Shown here in pieces: positions 25,382 to 34,869 of a DNA stretch of 64,000 nucleotides (the stretch's first letter is position 1; every line of letters begins with the position of its first letter). The position numbers and the translations under genes are program-made. A model generated the notes under the pieces. It saw nothing but the letters and a program-made list of their open reading frames with translations, made no database searches and was not told the DNA's origin. The stretch is from Hybos culiciformis (lineage: Eukaryota > Arthropoda > Insecta > Diptera > Hybotidae). The stretch spans positions 11,015,829 through 11,079,828 of the forward strand of contig OZ023275.1 of assembly GCA_964007475.1 (NCBI GenBank). The letters are read 5' to 3'.

Positions 25382-26446
25382 TAGAGATGTGTCGTTCGTG
25401 AACGACCGAGTTAAAAAGAACGGATCACTAAAGTGAACGATGACCGATCGGTCAGTAAAAAAAAAATATATCGTTCATCGTTCACCGTTCATCGGTCTTT
25501 TCTAAAAAAAAAAAAGTTCTGTAGGTGTAGAGAAGAGATAAATGTTTGAAAAGAGCAGTACACTTATTTTTCAGCTATAAGGAAGAAAGAGAAATTGTGT
25601 TGGTGTTGTTAGATTGTTATGTAAGTGTAGCTGTGAACAATAGCTACCTCTTTACTGGTCTGAAAATTATCGTCTTTTTCAATTGAAAATGCCACACGAT
25701 AAGAAAGACAATAAGAAAGACTGACGGGAAACAGATTAAATATTTAAAGGAATGTTTTATTTTTCATAAAAAATTATCCCAAAAAATATAACAAAAAATA
25801 TTAATAAAAAGATAAAAAAAAAATTGTTTTTTTGATATAATCGGTTATTGCTAATATAGATACTTGAATAATTATTAGTAGATTAATATGCTCTAAATAT
25901 TTTTATTTTTTTTATAATAAAAATAAATCATATTAACTTTAAAAATAATAGATGAATTAATGCTTCCTAAAGTTCACAGTTCACTTTCAGTTTATTTCAT
26001 TTGGTATTTTTTTATTTTTGCAAAGTTCATTTTGATTTGAGTTAATTTTATCGGTCGTTCAATTGAGCTATATTTTTAACTCGGTCAGTAAAAATAGTAC
26101 GTTCATTTTTTAACCCGTTCAATATTTTTTAACTCGGTCAGTAAAAATAGTACGTTCATTTTTTAACCCGTTCAATTTTTTTTAACTCGGTCAGTAAAAA
26201 TAGTACGTTCATTTTTTAACCCGTTCAATTTTTTTTAACTCGGTCAGTAAAAATAGTTCGTTCATTTTTTTAACCCGTTCAATTTTTTTAACTCGGTCAG
26301 TAAATTGATTTGAGTTCATTTTTTTTCGGTCGTTCGCGAACGAGAAAATAGGTCGTTCAATTGAACGATATTTTTTAACTCGGTCAGTAAAAAAGAACGA
26401 ACGAGTTAACACAGGTCACTGAAGTGAACGAGATTTCCCATCACTA
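25382..26446 (+). mobile_element. hAT-type element G, copy 2 (second of a tandem dimer)
   Basis: Same length as copy 1 and no difference found by eye. It is separated from copy 1 by a single A (25381). The right flank is ACTACATA (26447-26454), equal to the left flank of copy 1, so the dimer as a whole has the target duplication. Near-identity means a very recent duplication or an assembly duplication; long reads would tell. Confidence 0.9.
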
Positions 26447-26564
26447 ACTACATAACATTGCACAAAAAGAGGTTAAGCAAACGTCTTGTTGTGATAGAAC
26501 TTATAGATAGGTGACCGTCACAAATAAAAAAAGACAATAAAAAAAGCGAAAATAAAATTATAAA

Positions 26565-26712
26565 AAAACCAAAAAAAAACAAAAAAAAACAAAAAAAAAA
26601 CCAAAAAAAAAAAAAAAAAAAAAAAAAAACAAAAAAAAACAAAAAAACAAAAAAAAACAAAAAAAAAACAAAAAAAAACAAAAAAAAAACAAAAAAAAAC
26701 AAAATCAAAAAA
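26565..26712 (+). repeat. (A)6-9C simple repeat
   Basis: A run of A tracts separated by single C residues. It creates long phenylalanine-rich frames on the minus strand, which are artefacts. Confidence 0.95.
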
Positions 26713-27120
26713 AAACATTAGAACTGTTTTTTTCATTTGAGGGGTTTTAAAGTTACCTCGATGTTTTGTACAAAATACTTTGTGAATTTGTACAGTCGGA
26801 TTATCTAAAAGATCACACATGGCCATGTATGAATTACCCAAGCCACTTCGATAAATTAACATATTAAAAAGTATATTTTTGTACAAGAAACTAAGTTGAT
26901 TTAACAAAGCTTAACTTTGTTAAAACAACTAAATTAACTTAGTTATTTTACACAAGTACTTGGTAGGTTGATAACTGCCGAAGCCGTGTGTATTTTATAC
27001 TAGGTTTTTGTATAATTATACTACGGTTTTTTTCTCAGTGTATTTTCATTTTTGATGGAAAACGGGCTACCAAGTATTCATATAATTAATTTATCCAACT
27101 TCTGCCAAATAAGATCATAA

Positions 27121-27491
27121 GGGGCTGTTCACAAATTACGTAACGGCCTAGGGGGGGGGGAGGGGGTTTGAAAATTTGTTACGGTTTGTTACGGCGGGGG
27201 GGGGAGGGGTGTTTATAAAAATGTTATGTAACCAAATTTCCTCCTTTTTATAAAAAAAATTACACTAAATATAATATTAATGCACGCAAAAAAAAACTTA
27301 AGTTATAATGAATTTTGTTTTGTTTATTCGAATAAAAAAATTGTTCAAAAAGTAATTTAAAAAGTGTTTAACTTTTGTTACGTTATTCTTCTGGGGGGGG
27401 GGGGGTCTTCGGAATTTGTTACGATTTGTTACTATGGGGGGGGGGGTGAAAAAACGGCAAAAAAAGCGTTACGTAATATGTGAACAGTCCC
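27121..27491. mobile_element. PIF/Harbinger-like MITE with G-tract core
   Basis: TAA flanks both ends (27118-27120 and 27492-27494), a 3-bp duplication typical of PIF/Harbinger. The inverted ends are GGGGCTGTTCACAAATTACG and, reversed, GGGACTGTTCACATATTACG, both continuing TAACG. Inside are runs of 8-10 G next to GGTTTGTTACG / GATTTGTTACT words. No transposase. Confidence 0.8.
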
Positions 27492-27736
27492 TAATGACAT
27501 TTAATTCAAGACCGAAAATATTTTAATTTTGTTAGTTATGCTTAAAATATTTAGTTTTCATGCTCTTAAAATACATCTGTATAAATCATAAAAGTAGGAC
27601 AGTGAGTATTTGTTTTACAGTTGCTGCGCTAAATAAACATTGTTTGATTCTATAAATCTTATAAAATGCTGCGTTCCTAAATTTTTTGAACTAGTTAATA
27701 AAATATATTGATTGAAATCGCAAAAAAAAACTTATT

Positions 27737-28675
27737 ATGAATAACATTATATGTGGAATATCAATTTTTTTGTTTCTGGTAAGTTAAGTTTTTCCGTCTC
27801 TGATTAAACCTTTGATTAAATGAAAAATTCAATATTTTCGATTCCAGAGTATCCTTAATTTAATAGACTGCCAGGATTACGATCAAGGCATCGAAGTTGA
27901 AACGAATAAAAATTTTAATCCACTAGTAAGGTTCAAACTTCGTCGTAATCAAATATCCGCTGGACAATTTAATCCAAAACAACAAAATTCTGCACGCTTT
28001 TCAAAAATAAGGAGAATAAGATCTGCAGCTAAGCCGGATTCTGCTCCACCAAAGAGAAAAATTCGTCGCAGCAGGCGCAGCCCAAAAATATCTTTTCCAT
28101 TATTGAAAAAAAAACCAAAACGCAGACAAAAGAATAAGCAAGCACGAAAAAAAAAAAAACCTAAAAATATATATTGCAAGGATAAAAAAGAAAAACCAAA
28201 AGATGAAATTTCAGTTTCTGAATCTAATGAAGATGCCATTACAACCCAAAAAAAAGATGATAAAACCGTTTATGAACCCGAACAGAATATTGATGTTGTT
28301 GATCATAAAGAAGATAAATATAATTCATATTGTTGTGGCAATCAGGATCACGATTTTGAAACTGCAAGTGGTAGCTCGAAAAAAAATAAAGTGAAAAATA
28401 TCGCTAATCAAGAAATTGAACAAAATGTTAAATCCAGCAGGAGTACAAAATTCCAGGAACAGGCAACGTTAATGCCAGTGGTAAAAAATTCTAACTTTAA
28501 AAATATCTCAGCAACGATTGAAAAAAAAATAGAGCCGGCGGGTAAAAAAGACAGCATGAATCCTTTTTTGGACAACGAAATTGAAGAAAAAATAGCCGAA
28601 GACATATACGATTATTCTGATTACTCAGATTACAATAATGATAACTACGACAGTTTAGACGATGACATTGAATGA
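27737..28675 (+). CDS. secreted, highly charged protein of unknown function (two exons)
   Basis: Exon 1 is 27737-27778 (ATG, 14 codons) with donor GTAAGT. Exon 2 is 27848-28675 after a TTCGATTCCAG acceptor and ends in TGA, giving 289 residues. The join supplies a signal-peptide-like N-terminus (MNNIICGISIFLFL, then SILNLIDC). After it come a very basic stretch (about residues 36-115, with RRIRS, KRKIRRSRR and KKKPKRRQKNK clusters that could be cut by proprotein convertases) and a long low-complexity acidic part ending DYSDYSDYNNDNYDSLDDDIE-like. No known domain is visible; the few cysteines include a YCCG. AATAAA signals follow at 28721 and 28725. The 69-bp intron is normal for insects. It lies between transposon clusters. 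Family not recognised; a rapidly evolving extracellular or matrix protein is possible, but that is inference. Confidence 0.75.
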
Positions 28676-28730
28676 AAAGTGATAAAATTATTTTAATATA
28701 ATCGATTCATATAACAATATAATAAATAAA

Positions 28731-29472
28731 ATAAAAAAAGAAAACTTGTTAATTTTTATTTTTAAAATATGCTCTGTGTACATTAAACTATGAATTCTTA
28801 GAAAAAGCTTTATTCCATTCTTAGAAAATTGAAATCAACTCTTCAATCACATAACGTAGCTTGTGATAAGAAAATATTTTTTCATAATTAAATAGAAATA
28901 GGATATCTTTGAAATGTTTTCTAGCTAATTATTTCTTATAACTAGCTAATTAGTTCATATTGACCTAGGTGCGGTGCGACTTGACCTAAATTCAAACAGC
29001 TTTTGAAAACAAAAGTATTTATTTGCTTTTAAGTTCGTAAATAAAATCTTTTTATAGTTTTATAGTTTTTAATTGTGGTATTGTTAAACAATTTTCTATA
29101 ATAAATGTTAACTAATGAAAAATCTTGAATAAACTTAAATATTTGCAAACTAGTTTTAATATCAAATAATATCTGAAAAAAAATTATAAATAAAATGTTA
29201 TGTCAATATTATCTAAGTACAAACTAAGTAAAGCGGTCATTACCATTCAATATAGACAGATTAGACAAGTTGGAAAAGTGTACAGAAAAAAAAATAGTTC
29301 TTTCGAGTTCCGACAAAATATATATGTGGATCGACAAAATTTCATATTCCCCGATTTATCGAACTGTATTAAATACTTTACTTGGATCAAGGCTAGTTAT
29401 TATACGTCTTTTTTTCTCAATTTACATATATCACATAAAGAAGCGTTATAATATTTTAAAATGTTATTCTAT
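28731..29472. other. AT-rich spacer
   Basis: Two overlapping short plus-strand frames (29200-29451, 29270-29500) show no motif or splice context, and one enters the transposon at 29481. No gene is called. Confidence 0.5.
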
Positions 29473-29480
29473 CAAATTAC

Positions 29481-30550
29481 TAGAGATGTGTCGTTCGTGA
29501 ACGACCGAGTTAAAAAGAACGGATCACTAAAGTGAACGATGACCGATCGGTCAGTAAAAAAAAAATATATCGTTCATCGTTCACCGTTCATCGTTCTTTT
29601 CTTAAAAAAAAAAAGTTCTGTAGGTGTAGAGAAGAGATAAATGTTTGAAAAGAGCAGTACACTTATTTTTCAGCTATAAGGAAGAAAGAGAAATTGTGTT
29701 GGTGTTGTTAGATTGTTATGTAAGTGTAGCTGTGAACAATAGCTACCTCTTTACTGGTCTGAAAATTATCGTCTTTTTCAATTGAAAATGCCACACGACA
29801 TCCATAGAAAAAAATACAATAAGAAAGACTGACGGGAAACAGATTAAATATTTAAAGGAATGTTTTATTTTTCATAAGAAATTATCCCAAAAAATATAAC
29901 AAAAAATATTAATAAAGATAAAAAAAAATTTTTTTTTGATATAATCGATTATTGCTAATATAGATATTTGAATAATTATTAGTAGATTAATATGCTCTAA
30001 ATATTTTTATTTTTTTTATAATAAAAATAAATCATATTAACTTTAAAAATAATAGATGAATTAATGCTTCCTAAAGTTCACAGTTCACTTTCAGTTTATT
30101 TTATTTGGTATTTTTTTATTTTTGCAAAGTTCATTTTGATTTGAGTTAATTTTATCGGTCGTTCAATTGAGCTATATTTTTAACTCGGTCAGTAAAAATA
30201 GTACGTTCATTTTTTAACCCGTTCAATATTTTTTAACTCGGTCAGTAAAAATAGTACGTTCATTTTTTAACCCGTTCAATTTTTTTTAACTCGGTCAGTA
30301 AAAATAGTATGTTCATTTTTTAACCCGTTCAATTTTTTTTAACTCGGTCAGTAAAAATAGTTCGTTCATTTTTTTAACCCGTTCAATTTTTTTAACTCGG
30401 TCAGTAAATTGATTTGAGTTCATTTTTTTTCGGTCGTTCGCGAACGAGAAAATAGGTCGTTCAATTGAACGATATTTTTTAACTCGGTCAGTAAAAAAGA
30501 ACGAACGAGTTAACACAGGTCACTGAAGTGAACGAGATTTCCCATCACTA
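29481..30550 (+). mobile_element. hAT-type element G, copy 3 (left member of a composite)
   Basis: 1070 bp, same ends and internal arrays as copies 1 and 2, with small differences such as ATCGTTCTTTTC for ATCGGTCTTTTC and an extra CATCCATAG word near 29800. The left flank is CAAATTAC (29473-29480). The sequence immediately right (CAATAGAG) does not repeat it; the matching CAAATTAC lies after copy 4. Confidence 0.9.
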
Positions 30551-30579
30551 CAATAGAGAATAGAAAACAGTATTTACCG

Positions 30580-31082
30580 CTGTGTTTAACTGGACGCGAC
30601 GGACGCGACGGTGACGTTACAAACGTAAGAGACGTTGTCATTAAATTTTTTGCAGTTATACTGGACGTCTTCAACGTTGTAAAACTAAAAAGTAAGCTTT
30701 GGTAAACAAAACAACTTTCACTACTTTTTTCAAATAAATTTAAAAATAAAAACGAAAAAATATTTTATTAATTTCTCTTCGAAACTCATGTTGAAATTAT
30801 TTACAAAAAATAAAAATATTTTGATGTTTTTTTGTTAAAACGGTTGTTACTAAGTTTTGTGTTTAAACTTTTTCTTATTTATTCGGGCATTAAAACAGAA
30901 TGCTTTGATTATCAACGTCCTTAACGTAAAAAGTTAAAATAGATTTAACTTTTTACGTCGTCAACGTCGCGTCGTCAACGTCAACGTCCAGTTAAACCGT
31001 CTCCATACACTTCCATACATTTAATATTTCTTACGTCTTTAACGTCACGTCCGTCGCGTCCGTCGCGTCCAGTTAAACAGAG
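30580..31082. mobile_element. foldback element with GGACGCGACG repeats between hAT copies 3 and 4
   Basis: The left end CTGTGTTTAACTGGACGCGA and the reversed right end CTCTGTTTAACTGGACGCGA match for more than 35 bases, continuing CGGACGCGACGG and TGACGTTA. Inside the right arm a second AACGTCCAGTTAAAC end occurs near 30977-30995, so the arm is partly duplicated. The element abuts hAT copy 4 exactly at 31082/31083. No own target duplication was found. No coding capacity. Confidence 0.8.
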
Positions 31083-32099
31083 TAGAGATGTGTCGTTCGT
31101 GAACGACCGAGTTAAAAAGAACGGATCACTAAAGTGAACGACGACCGATCGGTCAGTAAAAAAAAATATATCGTTCATCGTTCACCGTTCATCGTTCTTT
31201 TCTAAAAAGAAAAAGTTTTGTAGGTGTAGAGAAGAGATAAATGTTTGAAAAGAGCAGTACACTTATTTTTCAGCTATAAGGAAGAAAGAGAAATTGTGTT
31301 GGTGTTGTTAGATTGTTATGTAAGTGCAGCTGTGAACAATAGCTACCTCTTTACTGCTCTGAAATTACCATCTTTTTCAATTGAAAATGCCACACGACAT
31401 CCATAGAAAAAAATACAATAAGAAAGACTGACGGGAAACAGATTAAATATTTAAAGGAATGTTTTATTTTTCATAAGAAATTATCCCAAAAAATATAACA
31501 AAAAATATTAATAAAAAGATAAAAAAAAAATTTTTTTTTGATATAATCGGTTATTGCTAATATAGATATTTGAATAATTATTAGTAGATTAATATGCTCT
31601 AAATATTTTTATTTTTTTTATAATAAAAATAAATCATATTAACTTTAAAAACAATAAACGAATTAATGCTTCCTAAAGTTCACAGTTCACTTTCAGTTTA
31701 TTTCATTTGGTATTTTTTTATTTTTGCAAAGTTCATTTTGATTTGAGTTAATTTTATCGGTCGTTCAATTGAGCTATATTTTTAACTCGGTCAGTAAAAA
31801 TAGTACGTTCATTTTTTAACCCGTTCAATATTTTTTAACTCGGTCAGTAAAAATAGTACGTTCATTTTTTAACCCGTTCAATTTTTTTTAACTCGGTCAG
31901 TAAAAATAGTTCGTTCATTTTTTTAACCCGTTCAATTTTTTTAACTCGGTCAGTAAATTGATTTGAGTTCATTTTTTTTCGTTCGTTCGCGAACGAGAAA
32001 ATAGGTCGTTCAATTGAACGATATTTTTTAACTCGGTCAGTAAAAAAGAACGAACGAGTTAACACAGGTCACTGAAGTGAACGAGATTTCCCATCACTA
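31083..32099 (+). mobile_element. hAT-type element G, copy 4 (right member of a composite)
   Basis: 1017 bp, same ends as copies 1-3, with one subterminal 50-bp unit missing and several substitutions (for example GCAGCTGTG for GTAGCTGTG). It shares the CATCCATAG word with copy 3. The left flank is the end of the foldback element (AAACAGAG). The right flank is CAAATTAC (32100-32107), identical to the left flank of copy 3. Confidence 0.9.
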
Positions 32100-32602
32100 C
32101 AAATTACTTGTGTATTGACGCTCGTGAAGTTAAAATTTAGCGTAATTTACATTGTATATTATATATACATATATGCACACAGGAATTTAAGTATTTTATT
32201 AAAATTCAAATTTTAATTTAATTCTCTTTAATATTGAATTGAATAAAAAACTGTAAAACAAAAAGTTATCACAAAAGATAACAACGTATAAGACTTTGGT
32301 TAAAAAAAAACAGGTAATAAAAATATTCTTTATTCATTGTTCAACCACTCATCAGAATTAAATATTTATTGCAAATAAGATTTTTACATAATCTTTATTA
32401 AAGAGTTAAAATTCCTATCGTTATTACTTTGCCCTTGATATTCCTAAAATATTTGCTCTTATTTATTTCATTTGAACGAATCCATCAATATGATTATTTC
32501 ATTTTGAAAAATAAAGATATACAAAAATTATTACTATTGGAAATGTATAGTGAATTTATAAACTAACTTATTTTCCTATAGGCAATGATATTGAATAATC
32601 TT

Positions 32603-33552
32603 ATAGTAGATTATTGTATATGTAAACTAAATTTGTTATTACCCAATAGGAAATGGAAACATGAAAACATCAATGACGTCCTTAAGACAAAGTTGCTGCC
32701 GGTGACGGCTTTCTTACTCCCAAATCTCGATGACATTCCCATATATATGGCCGCCTAATTCATTGATGACTTTGTTGATCACAAAGTCATCGGTAAAAGG
32801 AGCAGGTGGAATATATCTTTTCTGGTTTATTCAAAATAAATCAAAAACTAAAATGAATTAAAAACAAAAAAATCTGCTATTATTCTTCTTTCTTTTTAAA
32901 TTAACAGCTATTTTTTCATAGAATTCCGAATAGTTTTTTTTGTTGATGACAACTTCGTATACATTGTCATCGAGAAAGTATCTATTTTCTAATTACTACC
33001 AAATGAATTTGTCCCTAATGAAATTTTCAAAGGGTGAAAGTCGATGATTTCATTGATGACTTTCGTCATTACTCCTCTAAGTTCCTATTGGGAATTAAGA
33101 GTTCTGTATACACAAAAATACATTGACACGAGTCAATACTTATATCACGAGACCGAAGGTCGAGTGATATAAATTGACAAGTGTCAATGTATTTTTGTGT
33201 AAATACAGAACGAGTTGTATAACAAATTTTGTTTATATATCAAATATACTGTTTTAATGCGAGAGGTAGTTGCAAAGAGAGAATATTTTTTCTTCTCATT
33301 TTTTCTCATTTTTTTTTTTTTGTATTTGGCTGTATTGAAATATTGTGAGAGATATTATATTTGATAGGTATTACGTAATATTCAATACGAAACATCTAAA
33401 TGATTTCATTATTTACGCTGATGCATCTAAATTTTTTCATTATTTACGCAGATGCATCTAAATGATTCCATGTGTATTGACGCATATAATACTCCATTTA
33501 GTGATCTAAATTCTATAGCACTAAATACAACATAACGATCCCCAACGCATTA
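32603..33552 (-). repeat. palindromic repeat family P, copy D, interrupted by a TIR element
   Basis: Runs from ATAGTAGATTATTGTATATG to GATCCCCAACGCATT in the orientation of copy C. It is split at TTGTTATTA / AATTAAGAG by the element at 32642-33092. Removing that element restores the sequence found uninterrupted in copy C except for one extra A. The long palindrome is at about 33100-33211. Confidence 0.85.
32642..33092. mobile_element. TIR element CCCAATAGGAA, inserted in palindromic repeat copy D
   Basis: 451 bp, with ends CCCAATAGGAAAT and, reversed, CCCAATAGGAACT. GC content is clearly higher than around it, with repeated GATGACTTTGT / AAAGTCATC words in both orientations. The CCC start and a target near TTAA recall piggyBac, but an intact TTAA duplication is not present (TTA left, AATTAA right), so the class is open. 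No coding capacity. Confidence 0.75.
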
Positions 33553-34127
33553 AATTTATTTATATATGTATACTATACAGTACTATTTGTCTAATAAAAA
33601 AAAGCTCTAAATTTTATATTCCTTGAATGTCATAATCAATTGGATACTTATGAATTTATTGTCCTTAAATTATCATATGTTCTCGGATAATATTGTTTTG
33701 CATGAATGTGACATGAATCATTTAACTGACCATAGGAAGAGGGATATACTGTCTTGAATATTTTTTTATAATAACATTTATGTTTGTTTTGTACTATGGC
33801 AATAACTATATTATATTTTTATAATTCAACACTCCAAAAACTCCAAAATTGTAAAGGAAAAGTTCCAAAACTGTCTAGGAATTCTTTGAAATTAGCTCAC
33901 AAGTATTGATATGATGTCCTTGTAATACTAGCAATGATTATTATTATATTCAAAATATTTCACAATAATTAATATCTCATTGATTATTGTGGGTTCTCAT
34001 TTTTTGAATTAAATATGCTTTAAACTTCAATTTGAAAACTTTTTTTATTTAAATTTATCTAAAGTTTTTAGTGAATATCAAAATTTTGTAATACAAGTAA
34101 CTTTTATTAAGAAGTAAGGAACAAAAA
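33553..34127. other. AT-rich DNA upstream of the 34.1-kb gene
   Basis: Nothing recognisable apart from ordinary AT-rich sequence; it presumably includes the promoter and 5' UTR of the gene at 34128. Confidence 0.5.
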
Positions 34128-34739
34128 ATGATCAGCACAGTGGTAAAAAGATTGAATTCCAAAATTAAATTTAAAACATTAAATCTATCAAAAAATTCTC
34201 AACTTTTATTTCATCCAACTGGAAAGCTGTATTTTGTGAAAAGTTCCGACTCTTGCCGATTAATACAAACTCGGAATTTCAATTCAACAAGTGCAATTTA
34301 CTATTTATTTAGAAAAATGATGAAAATGGACATTTTCCCAAAACCGGCTGAAGAAAACACACAAAATGATGATGTTTTGAAAAAAGAAAATTTGAAAGAT
34401 GATTTATTTATGGAAAATGCAACAAGCAAAAATTTAAATTTGATTGATACTAATAATTTTGAATCCATTAACATTCCTATTAATCCAATTAAATCCAATA
34501 TATATTTTGATTCCAGAACTAATTCATATACTCGAAATTATAAACATATTGTTAAAATGCCTCAAAATAATTCTTATCAAAAAGATACAAGCTCAGATCA
34601 TTTGACTTTATTAGATCTCAATTCTATATTCAGCAAAACAAAGTCATTGCAAGAACAAAATTTAGCTAATCAAAGAGAACGTTTAGAGAAATTAATGTCT
34701 CAAAATATAAATTTCAAATCAAAGAATAACAATCTTTGA
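34128..34739 (+). CDS. probable mitochondrial protein of unknown function (intronless)
   Basis: One 203-codon frame, the longest between 28.7 and 50 kb apart from the spliced genes. The N-terminus is basic and without acidic residues for about 40 positions (MISTVVKRLNSKIKFKTLNL), followed by RLIQTRNFNSTSAIYY. The latter resembles the R-x-(F)-S-T/S-A segments common just after matrix-targeting sequences. The rest is polar and asparagine-rich with a C-terminal helix-prone stretch (SLQEQNLANQRERLEKLMSQ). No catalytic motif or known domain was recognised. AATAAA occurs at 34862-34867, a sensible distance after TGA. An uncharacterised, fast-evolving insect gene seems likely; a retrocopy of a spliced gene cannot be excluded. 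Confidence 0.65.
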   Translation: MISTVVKRLNSKIKFKTLNLSKNSQLLFHPTGKLYFVKSSDSCRLIQTRNFNSTSAIYYLFRKMMKMDIFPKPAEENTQNDDVLKKENLKDDLFMENATSKNLNLIDTNNFESINIPINPIKSNIYFDSRTNSYTRNYKHIVKMPQNNSYQKDTSSDHLTLLDLNSIFSKTKSLQEQNLANQRERLEKLMSQNINFKSKNNNL

Positions 34740-34869
34740 AAGAAATTTGGATATTTAGGTTAAGATTTAAATAATCATTGTAGAGTGTTATTATTATACC
34801 CATAAAAAAGCGAACAAAAAAAAAAAATGATTAAATATACTAATATCCTAAATATGTACATAATAAATA

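Larger units (their letters stand above)
23827..27040. mobile_element. TA-flanked TIR element (host of the nested hAT dimer)
   Basis: The left end CACTGAGAAAAAAACCATAG and the reversed right end CACTGAGAAAAAAACCGTAG match over about 22 bases. TA lies on both sides (23825-23826, 27041-27042), as for Tc1/mariner-type insertion. Without the nested dimer (24316-26446 plus one duplication) the element is about 1.08 kb. It carries an internal tandem hairpin array and an (A)nC simple repeat but no transposase, so it is non-autonomous. Confidence 0.85.

Noticed and set aside
26448..26907. Phenylalanine-rich minus-strand frames
   Set aside because: Translation of the (A)nC simple repeat; composition artefact.
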